64,000 nucleotides of DNA. It comes from Kappaphycus alvarezii (taxonomy: Eukaryota; Rhodophyta; Florideophyceae; Gigartinales; Solieriaceae). The position numbers and the translations under genes were made by a program. Within the stretch, counting starts at the first letter, position 1, and each line of letters starts with the position of its first letter. Under the pieces are notes generated by a model. The model did not search any database. It was given only the letters and a program-made list of their open reading frames with translations, and had not been told where the DNA came from. The stretch is from NCBI GenBank assembly GCA_002205965.3, contig NADL03000496.1, positions 434,001 through 498,000 of the forward strand. The letters are read 5' to 3'. Below, piece after piece: positions 53,944 to 62,976 of the stretch.

Positions 53944-54662
53944 TGATAGGGGTAAATCGTCGGGAGAAGAGATACTTAGAACCAACTACCCCAAGACGGA
54001 GGTGTTGCGAGCGACAAAAGTGCTACCGTGGTATAGTTGAACAAATAAAAAGCAGTGTATATGGGAGAGAGTTGAGAGGGCTACAAGCAAGTATAAAAGG
54101 GGCAGCGTCTACCACTGATTCTCTGCGACCAGCTTAGGAAAAAGTTTTCTTGGGTTGAAGTTGACTCTCAACTTCCTACTACTCGGAGCTTGACCTGAAG
54201 TTGTCTGCCAACTTGCTTGACCTCTCAAGGAGGAAGCACTTTACTCAGCTTATATAGACCTTTCGGCTAATCCTAAAGTCTCAATCAAACATACTAAATA
54301 CCATAAAACGCATTCACGGGAATCGTGTGAACCAGAGAGACCATTAGAAGATATTTCCTCAAGGTAAATATCTAGGTGCCATACCCATGCCAGCCACCCA
54401 TCGGCCAGGGGTGGGAATTGATGTGGCCATTATATAGACCTTTCAGAGTCACTCGTAGTATCACCCACAACCTAGAACTGTACTGACATCCACTATGACA
54501 GCGTGTCCTAAAATAAAAAATCAACCGATGAATTTGCCACACTCACCCAAATTAAAAATATCTTGCAAATTCAAAAACTGTAAAAATATCTTCCCAGTTC
54601 CAATACTGTATACAATTATGGTCCTCATCTAAATTTTTTCGTGTGCGAATTTGCGCACATCA
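53944..54662 (-). repeat. 3' LTR of gypsy copy B (719 bp)
   Basis: Same length as the left LTR of copy A. Begins TGATAGGGGTAAATCG and ends GCGCACATCA. Confidence 0.93.
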
Positions 54663-54695
54663 CGCCCTCCCGCTCAAGACGAACGTCCCGGCTCG

Positions 54696-56465
54696 TCACT
54701 GCTCTTGTTGTTCTTGTGGGAGTTCTATCCATTCATCAGGGAGAGTATAGGGTTCACTATAAGGATATGGTAGTAGCTCATTTCCAATATGATGAGAGAG
54801 TGTGTACCGTGCGATGACCGGCTCATCTCCTTGGTCAAGAGTTTCGTAGATTCGGCGTATGGTTTCATAGTGTTCTCTAATGAGCTCCTCCCGTTTCACT
54901 TCTCCAAACCTTCCAAATGTGAGGTAGTAAACGTAGTATGCAAACTTTTCTGGCAACGGGTCCAGAAACGGGTATCTGAAGGAGAAAAAAACTCGCAACA
55001 TAAGGACTGAGTCCTCACGAGTAAGGTGCGCCCCGTGAATGGTCTGGAAGCACATGCAAATACTAATTGCAAAAAAGGAAATTACTTCTGCTTCTCGAGG
55101 GTCCTCTGTCATTTCGCGAAGCCAACGTCTAATTGGTAGCCGTCCAATAATTAAGGATGCATAGTTTCCCCCTGGGAGACTAGGCGGTGTTTGAGGCGAT
55201 CTTCTTGGCGATCTTCCTCGCTGCTCCCGACGCCTTGCCCTCTTCGATGATCCGCCCCGATCACTTGATGGTCCAGCTCGTATCATCATCACGGCCTCGG
55301 GAGGATCCTGGTCTTCGGCTGAGGTTGTATTTCTGAGCGGAGCAACGTAAGGTTCCCATAGAGGATATGGGACCAGTCGATATTCCATATCAGGGGGCAA
55401 GCTGTAACCTCTCAGTCGCACATCTTGGTTGTTCTTGAGAAATACGTAAACTGGACGGATAATGTTCAGATATGTTTGCGACAAGTCTCCGATAGCTACC
55501 ATTCCATACCTCCCTATAGAGTAATGATATATGACTTCCACAAACTCTGGACCTGCTTCCGTGAACCTTCCGTTTTGGAATGAGAATAGAACTCTGATCA
55601 ATAGTCGGAAATCTTCTTGAGGTAGCAATGGTCCGTTCAACGTACGAAAACATAGGCATATATTAATGTAGAAATGGATGATTACGTGGAGTTCGTAGTA
55701 GTCACGCGTAATCGAGATGATCCATTCCCAGGCCCTTTTTCCTCCCATAGGAATCATTCTATAGTTAAAGATGAGTATGCCTCGTGGTTGCGCATAGTCC
55801 TGTGTGAGAAGGAATTCTTCAGGCCTCTGATGGTAAGGGACCAGACGACGTGCATGGATTGCCCTCCTTGATCTCTTCCCTGAGCTTGAACAGAGCTTAT
55901 AATGCGGGTGTCTTTCCTCCGTGACGATGCAAGGGTTCGAGTACTTTGTTTGGAAAGCCGGCCACTTCACAGCCTGTTGCATTGCTTTTCCGTGTGCTAC
56001 AAGTACTTTAGAGCCGACTGAGAAAGTTTGGACTGGAGGCTCTTCATCCTTATTTCTTGTCTGTGTTAGCGCGCGGTGTGATCTCCAGCTTTCGGTGGCC
56101 AATAGTTCGACCTCTCTACTCTCTTCATCGATAACATTTGTTTCCATATCTCTCTGTAACATTCTAGGAGCTCTTCCGTACATTAGCTCAAACGGTGACC
56201 GTCCACTTCTTCCTCTTCTTCGCCGATAGCCGTATAACACTTTTGGTAAGGCATCTTCCCACTGGATTTCATTCTCGGACATAGTTTTCGATATTGATCG
56301 TTTGATGGTTCCAACCATCCTCTCCGCTTTCCCGTTTGACATAGGAGCATATGCGAGAACTGTCTTTAGCTGAATACCTTTTTCCCAAGAAACGAAGCAG
56401 TGAAGTTGCAGTAAAACAAAGTGCGTTATCCGAGATGATCCTTTTTGGAAGACCAAACGGTTCAA
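54696..56465 (-). CDS. Integrase C-terminal half fused to tandem-domain extension, copy B
   Basis: A 589-codon open frame. The first part is the end of integrase: SNGKAERMVGTIKRSISKTM with the third catalytic acid, then RSPFELMYGRAPRML and a C-terminal domain with FSVGSKVLVAHGKAMQQ and YSNPCIVTEERHPHYKL. Without interruption it continues through MIPMGGKRAW into the two 200-residue-spaced units described for copy A, ending LPQEQQEQ. This shows the extension belongs to Pol. I located three base substitutions between copies A and B in the extension, and all are synonymous. The start codon is artificial, created by an indel at about 56385. Confidence 0.88.
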   Translation of the reverse strand: MNRLVFQKGSSRITHFVLLQLHCFVSWEKGIQLKTVLAYAPMSNGKAERMVGTIKRSISKTMSENEIQWEDALPKVLYGYRRRRGRSGRSPFELMYGRAPRMLQRDMETNVIDEESREVELLATESWRSHRALTQTRNKDEEPPVQTFSVGSKVLVAHGKAMQQAVKWPAFQTKYSNPCIVTEERHPHYKLCSSSGKRSRRAIHARRLVPYHQRPEEFLLTQDYAQPRGILIFNYRMIPMGGKRAWEWIISITRDYYELHVIIHFYINICLCFRTLNGPLLPQEDFRLLIRVLFSFQNGRFTEAGPEFVEVIYHYSIGRYGMVAIGDLSQTYLNIIRPVYVFLKNNQDVRLRGYSLPPDMEYRLVPYPLWEPYVAPLRNTTSAEDQDPPEAVMMIRAGPSSDRGGSSKRARRREQRGRSPRRSPQTPPSLPGGNYASLIIGRLPIRRWLREMTEDPREAEVISFFAISICMCFQTIHGAHLTREDSVLMLRVFFSFRYPFLDPLPEKFAYYVYYLTFGRFGEVKREELIREHYETIRRIYETLDQGDEPVIARYTLSHHIGNELLPYPYSEPYTLPDEWIELPQEQQEQ

Positions 56466-57492
56466 TTATTTCTTTTTCGATGAATCTCAGGACCACTTCA
56501 GCATTGGCCTCCTCAACTGCAACTGCTATTGGCCATCCAGTAAGATGTTCCACCCCTATAAGGAGATATTTGTTTCCGGAAGAGGTTTCCTTGAATGGGC
56601 CGGCAAAGTCAATTGAAAAGGTTTCAAAGAGACCGGAAACTGGAAAGCCTAGAGTTGTCTTATACTTTCGTATTGGCGTGAATTTTTGACAGTTGTCGCA
56701 GCTTTTCACGAAGTTATAGACGTCCTTATGGATACTGGGCCACCAGAATCTCTCAGTAACGAATTTCTTGGTTGTTTCGAGATCCCAATGCCCTAACTCA
56801 TCATGAAAAGTCCTCAAGATCTTCATTCTTTCTTTCAAAGGGGCCACTAGTCGAGGACCGGCTTTCGTGTGTCGGAAGAGTTTCCCATTCCATAGTGTAA
56901 AAGCCTTTTGATTCCTGCGTACCCAATTTCTGTGTTCAATATCAACCTTTCTCATTTCTAGTCCATCCAGGAATTTAATTAGTCCGTCAATATTAGCTTC
57001 GTACTCGTTATTGTTCGGCACTTGCACCTCGGCAACTCCGACGATGTTCTCGGAAGCTTTTTCATTTGGAATCAGTGGATCCCTCAAGCGGGATAGGTAG
57101 TCGGCAGGCTGATTATTGCGTCCGGGCCTATACACAATTTCAAACCGATATTCTGCGAAAATGTCGAGCCATCGGGCCAAGCGGTGATGTACATCTTTCT
57201 TTTGGAATGCTGTCTTAAGTGCCTGGTGATCAGTTATCAAGACAAATTTCTCGAGTGATAAAAGGTATACGCGAAACTTTTTCAGTGCGAAGACAACAGC
57301 GAGCGCTTCTTTTTCGCAGACTGAGTATCTCCTTTCCGCATCATTCAGAGTGCGACTTGCGAATTGAACCGGGTGTAGTCTTCCGTTTTCATCTTTTTGG
57401 GACAAAACGGCACCCAAAGACCGTTCTGAGGCATCTGTCTCCACAACAAATGGTCTCTTGAAATCTGGATACATGAGCACTGGGGGACACAT
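56269..57492 (-). CDS. Gypsy copy B RNase H and integrase core
   Basis: A 407-codon frame spanning RNase H (ETDASERSLGAVLS, DHQALKTAFQKKDVHHRLAR, YLSRLRDPL) and integrase through the HHCC finger (HDELGHWDLETTKK, CDNC), SIDFAGPFKETSSGNKY and IISDNALCFTATSLLRFL. It is continuous at the point where copy A is broken (about 56915) but shifts at 56385, where copy A is intact. It begins at the CCCCC run shared with copy A. Confidence 0.9.
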   Translation of the reverse strand: MCPPVLMYPDFKRPFVVETDASERSLGAVLSQKDENGRLHPVQFASRTLNDAERRYSVCEKEALAVVFALKKFRVYLLSLEKFVLITDHQALKTAFQKKDVHHRLARWLDIFAEYRFEIVYRPGRNNQPADYLSRLRDPLIPNEKASENIVGVAEVQVPNNNEYEANIDGLIKFLDGLEMRKVDIEHRNWVRRNQKAFTLWNGKLFRHTKAGPRLVAPLKERMKILRTFHDELGHWDLETTKKFVTERFWWPSIHKDVYNFVKSCDNCQKFTPIRKYKTTLGFPVSGLFETFSIDFAGPFKETSSGNKYLLIGVEHLTGWPIAVAVEEANAEVVLRFIEKEIIEPFGLPKRIISDNALCFTATSLLRFLGKRYSAKDSSRICSYVKRESGEDGWNHQTINIENYVRE

Positions 57493-57499
57493 AGCTTAT

Positions 57500-58465
57500 C
57501 TTTAAGCTCTTCAAATGCGGTTTGCATTTCCTTGTTCCATAAAAATTTTCCGTTCTTTGTTGTGCTGGCATGTAACGGTGCTGCAGTCTTGGCGAAATCT
57601 TTGATAAATCTCCTGTAATATGAGGCCAGTCCTAAGAAGCTTCGAACCTCCGTCTTTGAAGCGGGCCTTGGTGCCAACTTGATTTTTTTCGTTTTCTCTG
57701 GATCCACTTTAATTCCCTCTTGATCGACGATATGACCGAGTAATTGGATAGACGTTTTCGCAAAGAAGCATTTGCTTAACTTAATTTTCAGGCTGTACGC
57801 AGCTATTTCTCCACCACAGTCTTGACATGCGATATGTGCTGATCCAAGGTTTTTGAGAATATCACTACATCATCGATATAAACTCTTGCAAATGGAAGTC
57901 CTTTCAAAACCTCGTTCATCATTCTTTGGAATGTAGCTGGGGCATTCATGAGACCAAAAGGCATCACTTCGAACCTGAATGTACCGGCTTTGCTGGTAAA
58001 AGTTGTTTTTTCCTTGCATTTTTCATCCAATGGAATCTGCCAATAACCAGTGTAAAGATCAATTGAGGTGAAGTATCTCCCGTCCTTCAAGTCCTCGAGG
58101 ATTTCCTCCATATTCGGAATCGGAAATCGATCGGGTATCATTCTCTGGTTCAGTTGTCGGTAATCGACGCAAAAACGCAGCTTTCCATCCTTCTTTGGTG
58201 CGACCACAACTGGAAATGACCATGGGGATGAAACTGGCCGAATGATATCATTTTCCAGCATACTTGTAACATTCTCTGAGATAAATTGGTCATATTTTGG
58301 CGGTTGACGTCTAGGCCTGTGGTAAATTGGTTGAGTATCGGTAAGTTCAAATGAGTGAGTGACCGGTACACTTGCTTGTCTTAAATCTGATACACTCCAT
58401 GCAATTACTTCGGAAGATGTTAACATGTCGGATATTTCAGTGAGGCGGGGCGGAAGGTGCTGCAC
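57500..58465 (-). pseudogene. Gypsy copy B reverse transcriptase
   Basis: Frame 58465-57803 holds the RT core with FCVDYRQLNQRM, SIDLYTGYWQIP and VYIDDVVIFSKT. A one-base deletion at about 57807 (TTT versus TTTT in copy A) shifts to the frame at 57707-57500, which carries the connection domain (SFLGLASYYRRFIKDFAK, KNGKFLWNKEMQTAFEELKD). Upstream of 58465 the junction with the protease linker differs from copy A by many small indels. Confidence 0.88.
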
Positions 58466-58671
58466 TTTTCTTGATTTCTGCCATTTGGCGCCCTTTTCTT
58501 CTTGATCTCACCTCAATATTTTGAAGGACCTTTCCGGCGTGCTCACATCTTCAGATATGGAATTCGATATATTCTGTTTTCCTTGCAATTGTAATCTTCT
58601 TTCATGCTCCGAATTCCGTCCTTTGATTCGATATTATCGCAAAAAGAAACACATTCAGGTGTCAACCTACC

Positions 58672-59297
58672 CTAGAATTCCATCTTCATCTGTTTCAAAC
58701 CCAGAATCATAATCATCCCATGCATGTTCATTGTCCCCCGAGCGTACCCTTTCTCACTTCCGAAAGTGTTAGTTGGTTCGGAATCTTCGCTGTCATAGCT
58801 AGAAGTGAAATCTTCACTGTCCGTCTCTCTTAGATCTTCCGGATGTGTGCTTTTGTCGAAATCCAGGGGCATCTTCACGTTTCTGCCGTCAACATTAACT
58901 GAAACGATTTGGTTGCCCAAGTCAATGCAGGTCCCTAGTCTTTCCATGGTAGGACAGCCAATGATTGCATCGAAAGGGAGCTCCGGCATGACGAGAAAGT
59001 CTACATCAACTTTAGAGTCCCCAAAGAACACGGAAACCTTGTTAACAGTGCCCATGCATTTTGAGACGGTTCCATCCGCCACAGTTATTCTTCGAGTAGT
59101 TGGAATAATTTCGAGACCTAAATCTGTCACCAAAGTTTCTGAGATAAGGTTTGGAACAGCGCCCGAATCGAAAAGAGCTTGGGTTTCATTCCCAATACTT
59201 TGACTGGTACTAGTTTAAGACGTCTTGGTGCTGTCGAGGCCGATTGAAGAAACAGTTTCTTACCCTTAGCGGACTTATTAGACCTGATAATTTTTTT
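58672..59297 (-). pseudogene. Gypsy copy B protease region
   Basis: Entered from the bridging frame at the A_AAA_AAA site (59291-59297). Catalytic FDSGAV is preserved near 59170, and a one-base deletion just downstream (59188) separates it from the long frame 59133-58672 with PFDAIIGCPTMERL and the acidic linker. Confidence 0.82.
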
Positions 59298-59473
59298 GAG
59301 TTCTTTCTCGCATCCTCTGCGTCGCCCCTCAAAAGTTGACCAAACGTTATCCCAGTTGGGGCCGATGCAAGCTCAGCCACCAAATTGTACTTCTTCACAT
59401 ATTCTAGTACGTCCTTCGGGATACTCTTAAATTTCTTACTCTTTCTCGTCTTCTTGGCCGAAGTGTTTCCCAC
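59210..59473 (-). CDS. Gag-protease bridging frame, copy B
   Basis: Identical in organisation to 25851-26114 of copy A: IPKDVLEYVKKYNLVAELAS and GITFGQLLRGDAEDARKNSK. It overlaps the end of gag and is linked to it by A_AAT_TTA (59428-59434) and to protease by A_AAA_AAA (59291-59297). The section between the two sites is 130 bp. Confidence 0.75.
   Translation of the reverse strand: MGNTSAKKTRKSKKFKSIPKDVLEYVKKYNLVAELASAPTGITFGQLLRGDAEDARKNSKKLSGLISPLRVRNCFFNRPRQHQDVLN
59291..59297 (-). promoter_or_regulatory. Candidate -1 frameshift site A_AAA_AAA (bridge to protease)
   Basis: Seven adenines read in the bridging frame as TCA AAA AAA TTA. A -1 slip gives ATT ATC AGG and enters the protease frame exactly. 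Same site in copy A at 25932-25938. A homopolymer miscount is the alternative. Confidence 0.6.
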
Positions 59474-60606
59474 CCTGGAACAACTTGATCAAGCCTCTTG
59501 GTTCGAGGAGGTACAGGTGCTGGGATATGCTCCAGCATTCCATAATCTAGCCTAGGTTTTTTCGACAAAACGTTCCCTTCCCCATCCCTTTTTGTCACAT
59601 TAACTTGACTGATTTCTTCAGCGATGGATACATTACCGGCATCCGCCAACCTTTGATCCTTCCTGTTTTGTAAGATTTTCATCTCTGGTCCTGACTCACT
59701 CCTCGCGTCCGATAAATTTGCTCTTCTGTTGTCTTTAGACCAGCAGTTACTTTCATGATGCCCGTAACGACCGCACTTTCCACAACGAGTGTTTCTATGT
59801 GGATTATCAGGACACCTATTTGCAAAGTGTCCAGGCTTGTGACAGTAGGAACAGACTTCTGCGGCCTTGGGGGCCCCAGACTGGTTCTTCTTAATGGTAA
59901 GAGTAAGGCTTTCCAACTGCGAGGTTATCATGTCAAGTCGATTATCGAATCGGGTTTCCAACCTTTCTTCCAAGTTTTTGACATCGCTCCTGACTGATTC
60001 CAATGCTGCTGCGCTAGTCGCTGGCCTTTGATAATTCTTTTCAGGATGTACGATCGGCATAGATGTACGGGTTTCCCTCGGCATTTCACTTAGTGACTGA
60101 AACGTCTCCGAATTTTTGACAAATTCTACTATGGTACCCTTCAGTTCATTAAAAGTGTGAGGGCCCTTGATGAGGAGGAAATCGGAGAGCCGCTTATCCC
60201 CCATCGCCGCCTTACGCAGCATTCCGTACTTGGCTTGGGCGTTGAACCCAGCCTTTTCATAGAGATCACACAAGTATACCAATGAGCTTAACAAATCGTC
60301 GAAGTTGAGCCGGGCCTCTATGGCGGTACGAATCATCTCATCTGGTTCTACCTCCTTAGCATATTCTTTCACAAGCCACTCACATACCTCACCGAAGTTA
60401 CGCCCATTCCCGTTAAGAGACCACCCGTTGATAAACTTGGCCTTATATTTGTGCTTTGCGTCACCATGAAGATAGGCGAAGATACTTTCGGCCTTCTCTT
60501 CATCGCTCTTCTCACGCATCACAACGTTGACATATGTATAGAGAAACTCCTCAACGTCTTCATTCTTGCCCCCTGTGAACGTTATACGAGCAGCGTTGAG
60601 ATCCAT
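59404..60606 (-). CDS. Gypsy Gag, copy B (400 residues, intact)
   Basis: ATG at 60606, MDLNAARITFTGG. The N-terminal two-thirds is a helical gag/capsid domain (EKAESIFAYLHGDAKHKYKA, LLSSLVYLCDLYEKAGFNAQ). Residues about 225-240 are a coiled coil (LEERLETRFDNRLDMITSQL). Two CCHC knuckles follow: CSYCHKPGHFANRC and CGKCGRYGHHESNC. The C-terminus has basic stretches, ending RRERVRNLRVSRRTY. It packages element RNA. Leaves 90 bp to the inner edge of the 5' LTR. The end overlaps the bridging frame by 70 bp. Confidence 0.9.
   Translation of the reverse strand: MDLNAARITFTGGKNEDVEEFLYTYVNVVMREKSDEEKAESIFAYLHGDAKHKYKAKFINGWSLNGNGRNFGEVCEWLVKEYAKEVEPDEMIRTAIEARLNFDDLLSSLVYLCDLYEKAGFNAQAKYGMLRKAAMGDKRLSDFLLIKGPHTFNELKGTIVEFVKNSETFQSLSEMPRETRTSMPIVHPEKNYQRPATSAAALESVRSDVKNLEERLETRFDNRLDMITSQLESLTLTIKKNQSGAPKAAEVCSYCHKPGHFANRCPDNPHRNTRCGKCGRYGHHESNCWSKDNRRANLSDARSESGPEMKILQNRKDQRLADAGNVSIAEEISQVNVTKRDGEGNVLSKKPRLDYGMLEHIPAPVPPRTKRLDQVVPGWETLRPRRRERVRNLRVSRRTY
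59428..59434 (-). promoter_or_regulatory. Candidate -1 frameshift site A_AAT_TTA (gag to bridge)
   Basis: In the gag frame the codons are AGA AAT TTA AGA. Both tRNAs can re-pair after a -1 slip, giving AAG AGT ATC and the bridging frame KSIPKDVLEY. Fits the X_XXY_YYZ rule. Gag stops 22 bases further on. Conserved in copy A at 26069-26075. Confidence 0.65.
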
Positions 60607-60678
60607 GATTACAGAAAAGAAATCCCCTCGAATGGTTCCCTAAGACTGCTCAACTCGAATACCTCGGGTGCAACCCCC

Positions 60679-60693
60679 TCCACAAGAGTACCA
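60679..60693 (-). other. Primer-binding site of gypsy copy B
   Basis: In element orientation TGGTACTCTTGTGGA lies two bases inside the 5' LTR; TGG pairs with the CCA end of a tRNA. The tRNA species is not identified. The same 15 bases end the window (63986-64000). Confidence 0.7.
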
Positions 60694-60695
60694 AA

Positions 60696-61412
60696 TGATA
60701 GGGGTAAATCGTCGGGAGAAGAGATACTTAGAACCAACTACCCAAGACGGAGGTGTTGCGAGCGACAAAAGTGCTACCGTGGTATAGTTGAACAAATAAA
60801 AAGCAGTGTATATGGGAGAGAGTTGAGAGGGCTACAAGCAAGTATAAAAGGGGCAGGTCTACCACTGATGCTCTGCGACTTGCTTAGGAAAAAGTTTTCT
60901 TGGGTTGAAGTTGACTCTCAACTTCCTACTACTCGGAGCTTGACCTGAAGTTGTCTGCCAACTTGCTTGACCTCTCAAGGAGGAAGCACTTTACTCAGCT
61001 TATATAGACCTTTCGGCTAATCCTAAAGTCTCAATCAAACATACTAAATACCATAAAACGCATTCACGGGAATCGTGTGAACCAGAGAGACCATTAGAAG
61101 ATATTTCCTCAAGGTAAATATCTAGGTGCCATACCCATGCCAGCCACCCATCGGCCAGGGGTGGGAATTGATGTGGCCATTATATAGACCTTTCAGAGTC
61201 ACTCGTAGTATCACCCACAACCTAGAACTGTACTGACATCCACTATGACAGCGTGTCCTAAAATAAAAAATCAACCGATGAATTTGCCACACTCACCCAA
61301 ATTAAAAATATCTTGCAAATTCAAAAACTGTAAAAATATCTTCCCAGTTCCAATACTGTATACAATTATGGTCCTCATCTAAATTTTTTCGTGTGCGAAT
61401 TTGCGCACATCA
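60696..61412 (-). repeat. 5' LTR of gypsy copy B (717 bp)
   Basis: Differs from the 3' LTR by a few small indels and substitutions, for example in the region of 60740 and 60857-60885. Ends GCGCACATCA before the TSD. Confidence 0.93.
60999..61008 (-). promoter_or_regulatory. Candidate TATA box in the 5' LTR
   Basis: In element orientation TCTATATAAGCTGAG; a second TATA-like block TCTATATAATGG is near 61175. Either could set the transcript start. Confidence 0.35.
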
Positions 61413-61423
61413 ATGGCAATGTG

Positions 61424-62200
61424 TTACTGAAGAAGTCCACTTGATAGGAGGCCGCTTGACGGTCCTGACAAAGGTAGTCTCGTCTTACCACGTGCGTGGC
61501 CGACAGGTGCAACTTCCGAATGTACCGCGGCGGGAACACACTCCTGTAAACCAGGGAGGATAGCGCGGGCAGCGCCGCGACGCAGGTTGAGGATTCCCGT
61601 CCAGGCTTTCCGGACGTCACGTTCGCGATTAATAAGTGATGCGACGGCTTGCTGTTGGGATGGTTGGAGTGACGATGAGGGACTAGCAGCACAAGCGAAG
61701 AGAAGGGGAGACGGGGAGAACTGGCCACCATGAGTGACAGTAGCAATTTGCTTCGCCTTCGGCGGAGTGCAATCAGGAATGCACATTTGAGTAGACGTGG
61801 GACCTCTCCCATACACTCCATCCAGCTGAGTCAAAAGGAGTTCCGGCAGCGGACTCCCTCCCTGCTTGTGATTCGTCCTAAACGGAATGAGACCGACCGT
61901 CAACAGAGTTTCGCCTGGCCATAACATCGGAAACACCGAAAGAACTGACATCCTCTGTAGCATAACCTGAAGGTGTGGTATTGCTTCAGGCGGCGCTCCG
62001 TAAGACTGGGGAGCCAAGGGTTGCGGTACCTGTTGCAGAGAGGATGGTGGGTTGTTCGGCAACAATACCGATGTGTGCTGATGCAACAATGCCGAGGTAT
62101 GTTGACGTGACAAGGCCGTTGGGTGCTGATTCAAAAAACGGTGCGGAGCGATCGGGGACGGTCGATGGATTCCGGATGGGATGGAACCAGAACTGGCCAT
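61424..62200 (-). CDS. Hypothetical antisense ORF in the 3' internal region of the outer gypsy element
   Basis: 258 codons from MASSGSIPSGIHRPSP, antisense to the element's genes. The first 80 residues are rich in Pro, Gln, His and Ser (LLHQHTSVLLPNNPPSSLQQ). A mixed hydrophilic part follows (SLINRERDVRKAWTGILNLR). No domain recognised. If copy B is removed, the frame has a stop then continues to a Cys-containing stretch (WRKRWTCTCCKRRFG, about 53925) and a further open part to 53356. Antisense ORFs between pol and the 3' LTR are known in some plant and fungal gypsy elements, but GC-rich chance openness is equally possible. Confidence 0.3.
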   Translation of the reverse strand: MASSGSIPSGIHRPSPIAPHRFLNQHPTALSRQHTSALLHQHTSVLLPNNPPSSLQQVPQPLAPQSYGAPPEAIPHLQVMLQRMSVLSVFPMLWPGETLLTVGLIPFRTNHKQGGSPLPELLLTQLDGVYGRGPTSTQMCIPDCTPPKAKQIATVTHGGQFSPSPLLFACAASPSSSLQPSQQQAVASLINRERDVRKAWTGILNLRRGAARAILPGLQECVPAAVHSEVAPVGHARGKTRLPLSGPSSGLLSSGLLQ

Positions 62201-62594
62201 TCAATGGCTCGCTGCGGTTTTAGTGAGGAGGGCCTGTTAATGTGGACACCCAAATTCAACGGGCCCGGCCCGGCATCCGGCAGAGCTGAATCAAGAACTG
62301 ACGGGACCTGGACACTCGGATTTGGAGAGGGTGGGAAGGTCGAAACAGAATTACGGCCTACGAATCCTGAGGACTGCGTGACAGCTTGGGCACAAGGTCA
62401 TCCGCAACACCGACCTCAGCAGTATGCAGAAATGAGTCTGGGTAGCCCAGGCAATAGCCCGAGTGGTTGAGATTTTGCAAGTTAGTAGGGACGACGGAGG
62501 GCGGCGCTCCGTACTACAGGTGAGCTAGGGGTTGCGATACTTGTAGCGGAAATGTGGGGAATTGTTTGCAACGAGGCCGACCTGTGCTGATCCG

Positions 62595-62734
62595 TTCAAA
62601 GGGGTGCGGCGATTACAGCTCTCCGGGACAGAGACCTACAGTGTAAAACAAAGGAGGTGACGAGATCGCTTCCCTTCAAAGGGGTGCGGCGACTCCAGCT
62701 CTCCCGGACAGAGACCTACAGTGTAAAACAGAGG
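62595..62734. repeat. Tandem duplication, 80-bp period
   Basis: TTCAAAGGGGTGCGGCGA...CAGTGTAAAACA occurs at 62595-62654 and 62675-62734 with a few differences. Directly precedes the plus-strand ORFs. Confidence 0.8.
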
Positions 62735-62745
62735 GGAAAGGAGAT

Positions 62746-62976
62746 TTGGAGAGAAGGTTGGAATTGGCCAACAATTTAATGTTTGATCTAAAATTGAAAT
62801 CGGTCAGCATTTACGAGGGGCCGCTACGGAAATGGCAGGTTTCTACTGGCCAAGAAGGCTACATAAGGAAGGGGGTTTCTGCGGTGCAGAGCCTGAATTC
62901 ACCGCAGAACATCAGGATGGCTGAACAGGAGATCCGGGCAGCATACGAGGCGGTGATAGAAGGGAAAAATTCATGA
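62746..62976 (+). CDS. Hypothetical small ORF, 3' region of outer gypsy element
   Basis: 76 codons, MERRLELANNLMFDLKLKSV, with mixed charge and predicted helix (NIRMAEQEIRAAYEAVIEGK). Its stop overlaps the next ATG (ATGATG at 62973), which suggests coupled translation. No family recognised. Lies between pol and the 3' LTR. Confidence 0.35.
   Translation: MERRLELANNLMFDLKLKSVSIYEGPLRKWQVSTGQEGYIRKGVSAVQSLNSPQNIRMAEQEIRAAYEAVIEGKNS

Larger units (their letters stand above)
53944..61412 (-). mobile_element. Ty3/gypsy retrotransposon copy B (7,469 bp), nested in the outer gypsy element
   Basis: LTRs 53944-54662 and 60696-61412, TSD ATGGC, primer-binding site at 60679-60693. Collinear with copy A throughout. 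Gag is intact, and the integrase C-terminus plus the tandem-domain extension form one open frame. RT and central integrase are broken by indels not present in copy A. Confidence 0.95.

Noticed and set aside
61424..62200. Reading the antisense ORF as a host gene disrupted by transposons
   Set aside because: It lies inside the outer gypsy element between pol and the 3' LTR, so it is part of the element or a chance frame rather than host sequence.
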